From assembly GCA_034431315.1 (NCBI GenBank), contig DAOUDK010000059.1:1-26222 (forward strand): a stretch of 26,222 bases of DNA, given 5' to 3'. The notes under the pieces were generated by a model, which saw only the letters and a program-made list of their open reading frames with translations, was not told the origin of the DNA and ran no database searches. Both the position numbers and the translations under genes were made by a program. The stretch is from JAUWOY01 sp034431315 (GTDB lineage Bacteria > Chloroflexota > Anaerolineae > VGOG01). Each line of letters starts with the position of its first letter. Position 1 is the stretch's first letter. Positions 14,032-21,896 of this stretch are shown here, piece by piece.

Positions 14032-17000
14032 CTATGTCTGTGGCATCAACCGCAAGGTAAGTATCTGGTACGGCTTGATGCACATCGTCAAAAAATTGTC
14101 GGCGCAATCAATGCGTTCTTGATTCTCTTCCAGGAGATTGGCGCGCCAGGCTTCGGCCAGTGGGAAGGCGGCTGTCAGTGTGAACTCGCCGCGCCGGCGC
14201 TGGCTTTCGTACAAGCGCACGATCACGCCTTGGCCGTCCTCGGCTTGTTTGATGGTTTCGATCACGACGTTGGGGAGGTCTACGCTGACGAAGGACGAGG
14301 GTTTCGGGTTTCGGGTTTTGGGTTTCGGGTTGCGTGCTGTGGCCCATACCATCAATGGGTCGTTCAGGGCGTAGGCCTCGGCTACGGTCCGCTCATCCCA
14401 CTCGCCGTCGTGCGGAAGCAGGCTATACGCGAATCGGTGCTGGCCCTGGTCGGCTTCGGGGTCGGGGGTGGTGGGGCTGCGCAGCAGGCTTAGGCGAATG
14501 ACGTTGTCGTGGATGTCGTGGCCGTATTTGCAGTCGTTCAACAGGCTGACGCCGTAGCCACCCTCGCTGAGATTAACCCACTTCTGGGCGCAGGTCTCGA
14601 AACGCGCCCAGTCCCAACTGGTGTTGCGATGCGTCGGCCGCTGGACGTTGCCCCACTGGATTTCATACGTGGCCTGCGGCGAGAGCACATCCACGGGAAA
14701 GGCCACTTTGAGCAGGATGTGCCGCTCATGCCATTGGATGGTGGTATCAAAATCCAGGCGGGGGCTGTTATAAGATAGCGAGATGCGCTGAATGTATTCA
14801 CTGTTCAGAATGTGCCGCCGCACCTCGAGGGTGGCGCGCAGCGGGCCGCTCTCGACAACACACACCGATTCGGCCGGCTCTGCCAGCCACAGCTTGTCGT
14901 CGTAGAAAATATCAATGTCCCAGGCATCCGGGTTGATCGGCCGGTCTTCAAAAGCCTGAAACTGATTGGCAATCGCACCGGCCGGCAGCACGTCACGGCC
15001 ATTGAGCTTGTCACAAATGCGGCGGATGTCGCCGGCGGCGTCTAGCTCCACTTGCAGATAGTCGTTTTCCAACAAAGTCGGGGTGGCAATGAGAGTGGAT
15101 ATTGGATATTGGGTATTGGGTATTGAGGTGGTAGACAGCGGTGTAATGCTGTAAGGGGGCAAATATCCAATATCTAATAGCAATCCGCCCTCCACGGGCT
15201 GAATGGGGACAGGGTAGCCATCAGTGCGCTGCAACGCTCGGCTTTCCGCGCCAGGATTGGGCCAAAAAGCCAGATCGCTTCGATGAAACGAGGTCGGGTT
15301 CACCACCAAAACGTCGCCGCCCAACTGCTCGGCAATCGCCGCCAGGGCGCCATCCCGAACCCTCTCCCCGATCTGGCGCACCTCGTCGTATTGCTGCTGG
15401 GATTCAGCGTAAACGGGGCCGATGCTGCTGCCGGGGATGATATCGTGGAACTGGTTGAGGCAAACTAGCTCCCATGCCCGGCGCAGCTCGGCATGGGGGT
15501 AGCGATAGCCCGAATCGAGCACGGAGGCCAGGGCGGCCAGGAACTCTGCATCGTGCAGGAGGAACTCGCTCTGGCGGTTGGCGCGCTTGTTGCGGCTTTG
15601 GGTAGTGTACGTACCGCGATGATTCTCCAGGTAGAGCTCGCCGTTCCACGTCGGCAGGCGGTCTCCGACCTCAGACTCCAGCTTGCGGAAGAATTCCCCC
15701 ACCTTGCCGCACTCGATTTGCGGCGTGGCGGGAAAGCGCCCCATCTCGCGGATGTTCTCCAGCATCTCCCGCGTGGGGCCGCCACCGCCATCGCCGTACC
15801 CGAACGACATCAGCAGAGGCGGCGTCACGCCGGGTCTGCCCCAGTCCTTCTGCTGAAAGTTGTTCCAGGTTCCAATAGTTTGCTCAGGGGAAGCGCTGGC
15901 GTTGTAGGTGCTGGCATGGGCGCTGCCGCTCTGAGGGGTGGTGCTGAAATGGGTGAGGACGCGCGTGCCGTCCAGGCCCTGCCACCAGAAGGAATCGTAA
16001 GGCAGACGGTTGTACTGGTTCCACCCGATTTTGATGGTGAAAAAGTACTCCAGCCCTGCTTCTTTTATCAGTTGAGGAAGATTCCAGGCGTAGCCAAACA
16101 CGTCGGGAAGCCATAGCACCGGAGCTTCGGCGTCGGCGCCAAAATGATCGCTAAAGAAGGTTCGACCAAGGAGGAACTGCCGCGCCAGCGACTCTGCGCC
16201 CGTGATGTTGCAGTCGGCCTCCACCCACGTGCCACCAAGGGGCTCCCACCGGCCATCCCGCACCCGTTGCTTGATGACCTCGAACAGCTCAGGATAATCC
16301 TGCCGCACAAAGTCGTACAACTGGGGCTGACTCTGGCAGAAGCGGAATTCGGGGAACTGCTCCATCAGGCATAAGACGTTGTAAAAGGTCCTGCTGGCTT
16401 TGCGCCGGGTCTGGCCTAGCGTCCAAAGCCAGGCCACGTCAATGTGAGCGTGGCCGACAGCGGTAATATTCACACCCAGCGGAGCGCCCGCCTGGGCGAT
16501 GCCCTTCCGCAGAGTCTCGTGGGCAGCCGGCACGCTGGTGTAGAAGCGTTCATCGAAAGGCTCTCGCGTATCCAGCACTTTGAACGCCTCGTCCAGGGCA
16601 GTATACAGGTGGCCCCTCGCCGGCTCGTTTTCGTCCAGATGATCGGCCACGCCCAGCGCAACCCGCGCCAGGGCAATGAAGTCGCGCGTGGGCTGATCAA
16701 TTTGCACCAGGGCGCACTCGCGCATCAAGAGCCTGGCGTCCCTGTCGTTGCGGAGACTGCCAGCCCAACCATGCAGGGCCAGCAGATGCCAGTCTCCATC
16801 GAAAAGACGTGGCGGCAAGAGTATCTCCTGGTGGTGCCGGTCGCAGGCAGCGTAGGGCAGGCCATCAATGTAGGCCAGGGCTTCGGGGTGGCTGAAGTCG
16901 CCTGCCTTGCCAATCGGAAGGTGCAAGGCAATGGGAGAGTCAACGTTCCAGTCGGGGGGGATTTGAAACTGAGTGCGGAGGACAAAATCCGCGTGGGGCT

Positions 17001-17199
17001 CACACCAATAGGAGCCCCACGGGAGTGATTACCAGTCGGTATCGTCTACTTCTGGGGAAACCGGCGGATCAACCAGGGGGCTTTCCAGCTTGAGGTGCCG
17101 AAAATGCGGCAGCGGCTGACGGCGGCGGTAAACCAGCGGCTCAATCAGCCTCAGGCGTCGGTTGATTTTGCTGGAGGTCAGGCGAATTTGGTGAAACAC
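14032..17199 (-). CDS. GH38 alpha-mannosidase, interrupted by one in-frame stop codon (likely pseudogene or assembly error)
   Basis: The full reading frame, from a GTG at 17199 (GGAG 6 nt upstream) to 14032, would encode 1055 residues, the usual size of bacterial GH38 alpha-mannosidases. It is open except for a single TAA at 17031-17029, codon 57. The first 56 codons (INRRLRLIEPLVYRRRQPLP) and the region after the stop (WNVDSPIALHLPIGKAGDF) both fit the N-terminus of this family, so the frame was once continuous. Active-site motifs are intact: zinc-binding GHAHIDVAWLW (about 249-259), the nucleophile Asp in WLPDVFGYAW (about 366) and NQFHDIIPGSS. The enzyme would release alpha-mannose from glycans. 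No signal peptide is seen, so it is cytoplasmic. Two short 7-nt repeat tracts lie in frame at 14299-14331 and 15098-15174. No good restart codon follows the stop; the remaining ~998 codons are undamaged. Confidence 0.85.
14299..14331. repeat. 7-nt tandem repeat (GGGTTTC) inside the mannosidase gene
   Basis: Four units of GGGTTTC, one with a C to T change, plus a partial fifth unit. On the minus strand they encode the low-complexity peptide RNPKPKTRNPKP within the mannosidase C-terminal domain, just before SFVSVDLPNVVIE, which resumes the family pattern. Confidence 0.8.
15098..15174. repeat. 7-nt tandem repeat (TATTGGG) with an inverted copy, inside the mannosidase gene
   Basis: Four units (TATTGGA, TATTGGG, TATTGGG, TATTGAG) run from 15100 to 15127. 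The 13-mer GATATTGGATATT at 15098-15110 recurs inverted at 15162-15174, giving a perfect 13-bp stem. On the minus strand the tract encodes SIPNTQYPISTL, which looks like an insert in an interdomain loop. Confidence 0.8.
17029..17031 (-). other. In-frame TAA interrupting the GH38 gene
   Basis: The stop sits between TDW and SLPWGSYW in the mannosidase frame. A single C to T change from CAA (Gln) would explain it, although the original codon is inferred. No compensating frameshift is needed on either side. Confidence 0.85.
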
Positions 17200-17224
17200 G
17201 TCATCTCCGTAATGAAGTTTCTAC

Positions 17225-17710
17225 TCAAATCCTTGGAAGGGGTTTGCTCTTAATCAGAATTGTCCATTGGCCCTTTTGGACGGTCTCGTTCCTTTGATTG
17301 ACCACGGCCACGTCAAAAACGACTATGCCGCCTCCCAGCCGTCGCATCTCCTTCTTGCGGGCCACTTTAGCCTCGACGTGGATGGTATCCCCGATCTTGA
17401 TGGGGCCACGGAACTTCCAATCCAGGCCCAGAAAGGCCTCGACGGTGCCCGCTATAAAGCCCAGTCGCTCAACCTGCCCCTGGGCGATGGAAAGGCCCAG
17501 CAGGCCGTGAGCAATGCGCTCTCCAAAAATGGTGCTTTTGGCGTACTCGGCGTCGCAGTGCAGAGGATTGTAGTCGCCTGAGAGGGCAGCGAAGGCCACG
17601 ATGTCGGCTTCAGTCACCGTGCGGCCAGGGCTGATCACCTCATCGCCCACCTCGAACTCCTCAAAGTAACGGCCACGAGGCTGGAAGCTCGTTGTTTTCT
17701 CTTCTGTCAT
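17225..17710 (-). CDS. MaoC-like hotdog-fold dehydratase/hydratase
   Basis: A 161-residue single hotdog-domain protein of the MaoC family. The catalytic hydratase motif is seen as ALSGDYNPLHCDAEYA (Asp and His of D-x-N-P-x-H, about residues 48-55), followed by FGERIAHGLLGLSI, the usual second half. Such proteins hydrate or dehydrate acyl-CoA thioesters, often in fatty acid or polyhydroxyalkanoate metabolism. The start at 17710 is chosen over the ATG two codons earlier because it leaves 8 nt to AGGAG. It lies 25 bp before the mannosidase and heads the glycan operon, an unexpected partner: it may be a passenger, or it may modify an acyl or sugar-derived metabolite. A weak TAATAT -10-like box lies upstream at about 17770, with no good -35. 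Confidence 0.88.
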   Translation of the reverse strand: MTEEKTTSFQPRGRYFEEFEVGDEVISPGRTVTEADIVAFAALSGDYNPLHCDAEYAKSTIFGERIAHGLLGLSIAQGQVERLGFIAGTVEAFLGLDWKFRGPIKIGDTIHVEAKVARKKEMRRLGGGIVVFDVAVVNQRNETVQKGQWTILIKSKPLPRI

Positions 17711-17738
17711 TATCATTTCTCCTGTGCAGATTAGCGAT

Positions 17739-17764
17739 CACGTTTCACGCCTTCACGTTTCACA
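17739..17764. repeat. TTTCACG-type 7-nt repeat in the divergent spacer
   Basis: TCACGTTTCACG at 17739-17750 is followed by a second, nearly complete copy at 17753-17764. The same 12-mer recurs at 21853 and 21867, and inverted at 21833-21844. It sits between the MaoC start and its possible promoter. Confidence 0.75.
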
Positions 17765-17836
17765 GAATATATTACCACAAAAATCCACTTTAGGAAAATC
17801 CAGCAACACGGAAGAAGCTTTCTCAACTCGTAATCT

Positions 17837-17865
17837 TTGTCAAGCTTTAGCAAGTGTGATATAAT
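17837..17865 (+). promoter_or_regulatory. Sigma-70 promoter of the MoxR-DUF58 operon
   Basis: TTGTCA (17837-17842), a 17-nt spacer and TATAAT (17860-17865) with an extended -10 TG at 17857-17858. The expected start near 17872 gives a leader of about 44 nt before the MoxR ATG. Confidence 0.8.
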
Positions 17866-17915
17866 TCCCGTAGCTGCAAGACGATTACCTACAAACTCAG
17901 CTCAGGAGATTGCCA

Positions 17916-18851
17916 ATGATTGCAGAGACAGCAAGGCGGGTCACAGAGAACATCAAAAAGGTCATCGTGGGCAGGGATGAGGTCATCGAGTTGGCTCTGG
18001 TGGCCTTGCTGTGTGAAGGGCACGTGCTGATCGAAGACGTGCCCGGCATCGGCAAGACGACCCTGGCCAAGGCCGTCGCCCGCTCCCTGGGCTGTAGCTT
18101 TCAGCGCATCCAGTTCACGCCAGACCTCTTGCCCAGCGACGTGACCGGCATCTACTTTTTCAACCAGAAGGCCCAGGAGTTCGAGTTCCGCCCTGGGCCA
18201 GTAGTGTCCCAGGTGCTTCTGGCCGACGAGATCAACCGGGCTACTCCCCGCACCCAGTCAGCCCTCCTCGAGGCCATGCAGGAGCGCCAGATCACCGTGG
18301 ACGGCGACACCAGACCCCTGCCTCGCCCCTTCCTCGTCCTGGCCACCCAAAACCCCATTGAGCTAGAGGGCACCTTTCCCCTCCCAGAGGCCCAGATAGA
18401 CCGTTTCATGCTGAAGATCAAGATAGGCTATCCTACCGAAGAGGAGGAGAATCGGATATTGCTTCGTTTCGAGCACGACGATCCTCTGGAGAGTCTGGAG
18501 GCCGTAACCTCGGCGGAGGAGCTTTTGGCTCTGCAGGAGGAGACCAGCCGCGTTAGGGTTGAGGAGTCGGTGCGGGAGTACATCGTGCGGGTGGCGCGGG
18601 CCACACGGGAGCACCCGTCGGTGGAGCTGGGGGTCAGCCCCAGGGGCACTCTGTTTCTCTACCAGACCTCCCAGGCCCTGGCCGCCCTCCGTGGGCGGGA
18701 TTTCGTTATCCCCGACGACGTCAAACACCTGGCCCCCTACGTCCTGACCCACCGCATCATCATCAGTCCCCAGACCCGCTTGCGTGGCCGCACCCCTGAG
18801 GAGGTGGTGATGGAGGTAGTGAATTCGGTGCCGGTGCCGGTGGAGAAGTGA
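17916..18851 (+). CDS. MoxR-family AAA+ ATPase
   Basis: A 311-residue MoxR ATPase. Walker A is EDVPGIGKTTLA (about 40-51), preceded by the GHVLIEDVPG strand. Walker B is QVLLADEINRATPRTQSALLEAM (starting about 99), sensor 1 is LATQNPIELEGTFPLPEAQIDRF and the C-terminal lid has GVSPRG. MoxR proteins act as chaperones for assembly or metal insertion of partner complexes, often with DUF58 proteins encoded next door. The ATG at 17916 is preferred over an upstream TTG because AGGAG sits 7-8 nt before it. The following DUF58 gene begins one base after its stop. The target complex is unknown. Confidence 0.93.
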   Translation: MIAETARRVTENIKKVIVGRDEVIELALVALLCEGHVLIEDVPGIGKTTLAKAVARSLGCSFQRIQFTPDLLPSDVTGIYFFNQKAQEFEFRPGPVVSQVLLADEINRATPRTQSALLEAMQERQITVDGDTRPLPRPFLVLATQNPIELEGTFPLPEAQIDRFMLKIKIGYPTEEEENRILLRFEHDDPLESLEAVTSAEELLALQEETSRVRVEESVREYIVRVARATREHPSVELGVSPRGTLFLYQTSQALAALRGRDFVIPDDVKHLAPYVLTHRIIISPQTRLRGRTPEEVVMEVVNSVPVPVEK

Positions 18852-18852
18852 G

Positions 18853-20094
18853 TTGAGCCGCATCACCATTGATCATACCAAGGAAACACAGTTCAGCGAG
18901 GCCTGGATCGCTCTGGCGATCATGTTGACCATCGTTGGCCTGATCTTCCGCCAAAAGGGCCTGATGCTGGTGGCGGCGTTGCTGCTCACTATCGTGCCCA
19001 TAGCCTGGCTGTGGAACAAGTACGCTCTCCGTGGCCTGCACTACGAGCGGCTCTTCAGCGAGCGGCGGGCCTTCCCAGACGAGACCCTGGAACTCACCCT
19101 GCGGGTTTCCAATCGGAAGCTGCTGCCGGTGGGATGGCTGCACATCGTTGATCAGTTCCCATTGGGTGTGCCGCTTTTAGATGAAGAGTTGATAGCCTCG
19201 CAATCGTCGAACGTTGGCCAGTTGGTTACGGCCTTTTCCCTGCGCTGGTACCAACGAGTGTCCCGTCGCTACCGATTGCACTGCCCTCGGCGCGGCTTCT
19301 ACCGCTTTGGGCCAGCGCATCTAAAGTCGGGCGACCTGTTCGGCCTCTTCAGCCAGGAGGGGTGGCAGAAGAAGGATGACTGGCTCATCGTCTATCCCAG
19401 GGTGGTACCCATTACCGAATTGGGGCTGTTGTCCAAAGAGCCCTTCGGCGAGACCAAAGCCGCGCAGCGGCTCTTCGCGGACCCGATGCGCACCATCGGC
19501 GTGCGTGAGCACCAGCCTGGGGACAGCTTCAAGCACATCCACTGGAAGGCCACCGCTCGCCAGCAAAGGCTACAAACCAGGGTCTACGAGCCGACCACTT
19601 CCTTCAACCTGGTCATTTTTCTCAACGTGGCTACTTTCCCCAAGCACTGGCAGGGGACAGATCCGGCCCTGTTGGAACGAGCCATCAGTGTGGCGGCTTC
19701 CATTGCCAGCTACGGCGCGGAGCAGCGCTACATCGTGGGAGTCATTGCCAACGGCAGCGTGCCCCATTCGGATCAGTCCATCAAGGTGCTGCCCAGCCGC
19801 GATCCCAGGCAACTGGCCCGCATCCTGGAAGCACTGGCGGCTGTAACTGGCTTCGCCACCTCCCCCATCGAGAACCTGCTGATGGCGGAAAGCCCCAAGC
19901 TGCCCTGGGGCTCCACCCTGGTGGTGGTGACCGCCATAGTCAGCGAGGAACTCGTCGCCACCTTGCTGCGGCTGCGGGATGTAGGTCGCCGCCTGGTGCT
20001 CATCTCTTTAGACCAAGAGTCGCCGAGCCAAGAGCTAGAAGGCATCCTCTCCTATCACATACCCGGCGCGGAAGTATACTCAGCACGGTCATAA
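18853..20094 (+). CDS. DUF58 domain membrane protein
   Basis: A 413-residue protein with two N-terminal hydrophobic helices (WIALAIMLTIVGLIF and GLMLVAALLLTIVPIAW), a beta-rich region (RAFPDETLELTLRVSNRKLLPVGW) and the DUF58 signature GVREHQPGDSFKHIHWKATAR (about 215-235), followed by a von Willebrand A-like fold. The TTG start fits the one-base gap after the MoxR stop. DUF58 proteins are regular partners of MoxR ATPases, and the combined system is thought to assemble or regulate surface or respiratory complexes; that role is from the family, not from this sequence. The stop codon TAA at 20092-20094 overlaps the terminal repeat of a MITE-like element. Confidence 0.92.
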   Translation: MSRITIDHTKETQFSEAWIALAIMLTIVGLIFRQKGLMLVAALLLTIVPIAWLWNKYALRGLHYERLFSERRAFPDETLELTLRVSNRKLLPVGWLHIVDQFPLGVPLLDEELIASQSSNVGQLVTAFSLRWYQRVSRRYRLHCPRRGFYRFGPAHLKSGDLFGLFSQEGWQKKDDWLIVYPRVVPITELGLLSKEPFGETKAAQRLFADPMRTIGVREHQPGDSFKHIHWKATARQQRLQTRVYEPTTSFNLVIFLNVATFPKHWQGTDPALLERAISVAASIASYGAEQRYIVGVIANGSVPHSDQSIKVLPSRDPRQLARILEALAAVTGFATSPIENLLMAESPKLPWGSTLVVVTAIVSEELVATLLRLRDVGRRLVLISLDQESPSQELEGILSYHIPGAEVYSARS

Positions 20095-20270
20095 AGTAAC
20101 ATTTTGGCTATGACGAAGTTCAGCGATGCAGTGGGGCAAATACCCCGAAAAACGCCTGTTTTGTCGGGCGTGTGCCCATTTTCGCCCTATTTTTCGGCGT
20201 CAAGTGGTACGAGTGACCCACAAAACGCCACTTTTCAACGCAGCCGCGGATTCAATGAAAATGTTACTTT
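20093..20270. mobile_element. MITE-like element with 13-bp perfect terminal inverted repeats
   Basis: AAAGTAACATTTT at 20093-20105 and its exact inverse at 20258-20270 bound 178 bp with no coding potential. Inside are further self-complementary parts, for example CCGAAAAA near 20144 and TTTTTCGG near 20191. The left terminal repeat overlaps the DUF58 stop codon. No clear target duplication is seen. A foldback RNA is the alternative. The rest of the spacer, 20271-20386, holds only the ribosome site of the next gene. Confidence 0.6.
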
Positions 20271-20386
20271 GTGCCCGTTGTCAGTATAGATTTTCGTCCT
20301 CCGTCAAGGAGAGGGGAGGTGCGGGGGGAGTTTGTGCAGGGACGGCAGGTGGTGGAAACGTTCACTAGATTAGGAGGTTGAGCGCG

Positions 20387-21844
20387 GTGGTAATCCTCCA
20401 TCTGAACTGGCGCAAGGAAGCACTGTATGCGACCCTCGTGGCTGCTGAAATGTGCTGGTTCACACCCTGGGCCTTGGTGATCACCCATCGAACAGAGGTC
20501 CTTACGCCGTATGCCACAGCGCTGACGCTGGGTATCCTTGTCCTGGCCGCAGTTTATTTCAGCCGCATTCTGGATCGCTTGCAAATTGATCTCCTGTACC
20601 AGCGAGTGATCCTGATCGTGGCGGTGGTGATCACAACTCCTCTGATTATACATTCTCTCCTCTACCCCAGCTACGGCTGGCTCGATTGGGGATGGTTGGG
20701 AAAGATGGGAGAAGCTCTTCTATCTTTCTACTCGCTGCCACCGGCAGTTGGTATCTCTGCCATCGTTCTCTTCCTGTGGTGGCGAGGGATCAGCATCGGC
20801 CAACGCAGCTTGACTTTCCAAGGGGTGGCCTTCTCTTTTCGCCTGGGCGTCCTGCTGCTCGTTTCTTCCGTCTTGCTACTATCAATTTCCCTGACCTATA
20901 GCTCCACAGGATTCGTCCTACCTTTCTTCTTTTTCAGCCTCCTGGCTGTGGCACTGGCCCGCGTGGAGGAGGTCAATCGGGCCAGGGGAGGTGTGGGCGC
21001 GCCCTTTAATCTCGCCTGGTTGGCCATACTGCTTGGCTCCATTGCCGCTGTCCTGGTCATGGCGTGGCTCGTCTCTCGGGTTTATTCTATTGAAGGCTTC
21101 TCCCAGGTCTTTCGTTGGTTGCGGCCCATCTTTGACCCGCTGCTGAAAGTGGTGGAGTACGTTCTCACCTTGTTGATCAGGCTTCTGAGCCCCTTCTTGG
21201 AATGGTTATTCAGGATACTCCAAGAAGCCTTTGCGGGCCTCACTCAAAACATGGAGGATTTTGAGGGCTTGAAGCTGCTGTCTCCTCCGGACTCTCCAGA
21301 GCATGAGCCGACTGGACCACCGCGTTTGTTGATGGATGCCTTGCGTTACGTTTGTCTGGGTTTTATTGGGGCGGGTGTCTTGGCGGCACTGGCCCTGGGT
21401 CTGCGGCGACGACTAGCCAGGCAGCGAAGAGGCGATGAGATCCGCGAATCTCTCTGGTCGTCAGCAGCTATCACCAATGGGATGTTGAACTCCCTGCGTG
21501 ACGGCTGGGATCGTCTCAAGGACCTGGCTGGATTGGTGGGGCGGTTTGGCCCTGGTATGCGGCTCTACGCCGCGGTGTCCATCCGCAAGATCTATGCCAA
21601 CATGGCCCGCCTGGCGGAGAGGCAGGGCTTCCCCCGCCAGCCCGCCCAGACGCCCTACGAGTACCTGCCAGTTCTGGGCCTCGCTTTCCCCGATTGCCAG
21701 GCCGAGGCCGAGGCCATAACGGAGGCCTACGTGAAGGTGCACTACGGTGAGGTGCCTGAGGGCCTCAGGGAATTGCAACGTATTCGAGAATATTGGGGGC
21801 AGATTCGAGAACATGAAACGTCAAACGTGAAACGTGAAACGTGA
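20387..21844 (+). CDS. Polytopic membrane protein with C-terminal DUF4129 domain
   Basis: A 485-residue protein with about eight hydrophobic segments in its first two thirds, a Pro-rich soluble part (LLSPPDSPEHEPTGPPR), one further helix and a C-terminal DUF4129-like region: IRKIYANMARLAERQGFPRQ, then QTPYEYLPVL and EAITEAYVKVHYGEVP. DUF4129 normally ends transglutaminase-like membrane proteins next to MoxR and DUF58 genes; the transglutaminase domain is absent here. The GTG at 20387 is preferred because AGGAGG ends 9 nt before it; the TTG directly after that site has no spacing. The last ten residues (ETSNVKRET and neighbours) are encoded by an AAACGTG repeat tract, so the C-terminus has been rewritten by repeats. 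Probable partner of the MoxR/DUF58 pair. Confidence 0.8.
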   Translation: MVILHLNWRKEALYATLVAAEMCWFTPWALVITHRTEVLTPYATALTLGILVLAAVYFSRILDRLQIDLLYQRVILIVAVVITTPLIIHSLLYPSYGWLDWGWLGKMGEALLSFYSLPPAVGISAIVLFLWWRGISIGQRSLTFQGVAFSFRLGVLLLVSSVLLLSISLTYSSTGFVLPFFFFSLLAVALARVEEVNRARGGVGAPFNLAWLAILLGSIAAVLVMAWLVSRVYSIEGFSQVFRWLRPIFDPLLKVVEYVLTLLIRLLSPFLEWLFRILQEAFAGLTQNMEDFEGLKLLSPPDSPEHEPTGPPRLLMDALRYVCLGFIGAGVLAALALGLRRRLARQRRGDEIRESLWSSAAITNGMLNSLRDGWDRLKDLAGLVGRFGPGMRLYAAVSIRKIYANMARLAERQGFPRQPAQTPYEYLPVLGLAFPDCQAEAEAITEAYVKVHYGEVPEGLRELQRIREYWGQIREHETSNVKRET

Positions 21845-21878
21845 GGGGCAGTTCACGTTTCACGCATCACGTTTCACG
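21816..21878. repeat. AAACGTG / TTTCACG repeats forming a hairpin
   Basis: Four AAACGTG-type units (21816-21843) end the preceding gene, and two inverted copies of TCACGTTTCACG follow (21853-21864 and 21867-21878). The 12-mer at 21833-21844 pairs perfectly with either copy; the nearer gives an 8-nt loop. The structure separates the DUF4129 gene from pyrG and could reduce readthrough, though no U tract follows. Confidence 0.8.
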
Positions 21879-21896
21879 GTCTGAGGTGAAAACAGC

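Noticed and set aside
16926..16928. TTG at 16926 as the true start of the mannosidase
   Set aside because: It falls inside conserved N-terminal sequence (SPIALHLPIGKAG) with no ribosome site; the natural start is the GTG at 17199, before the in-frame stop.
20271..20386. A possible small ORF between the MITE-like element and the DUF4129 gene
   Set aside because: Short frames here have no ribosome site or recognisable composition; only the AGGAGG for the next gene is supported.
21816..21878. CRISPR-like repeats near pyrG
   Set aside because: Units are 7 nt with no unique spacers; it is a tandem repeat with inverted copies.
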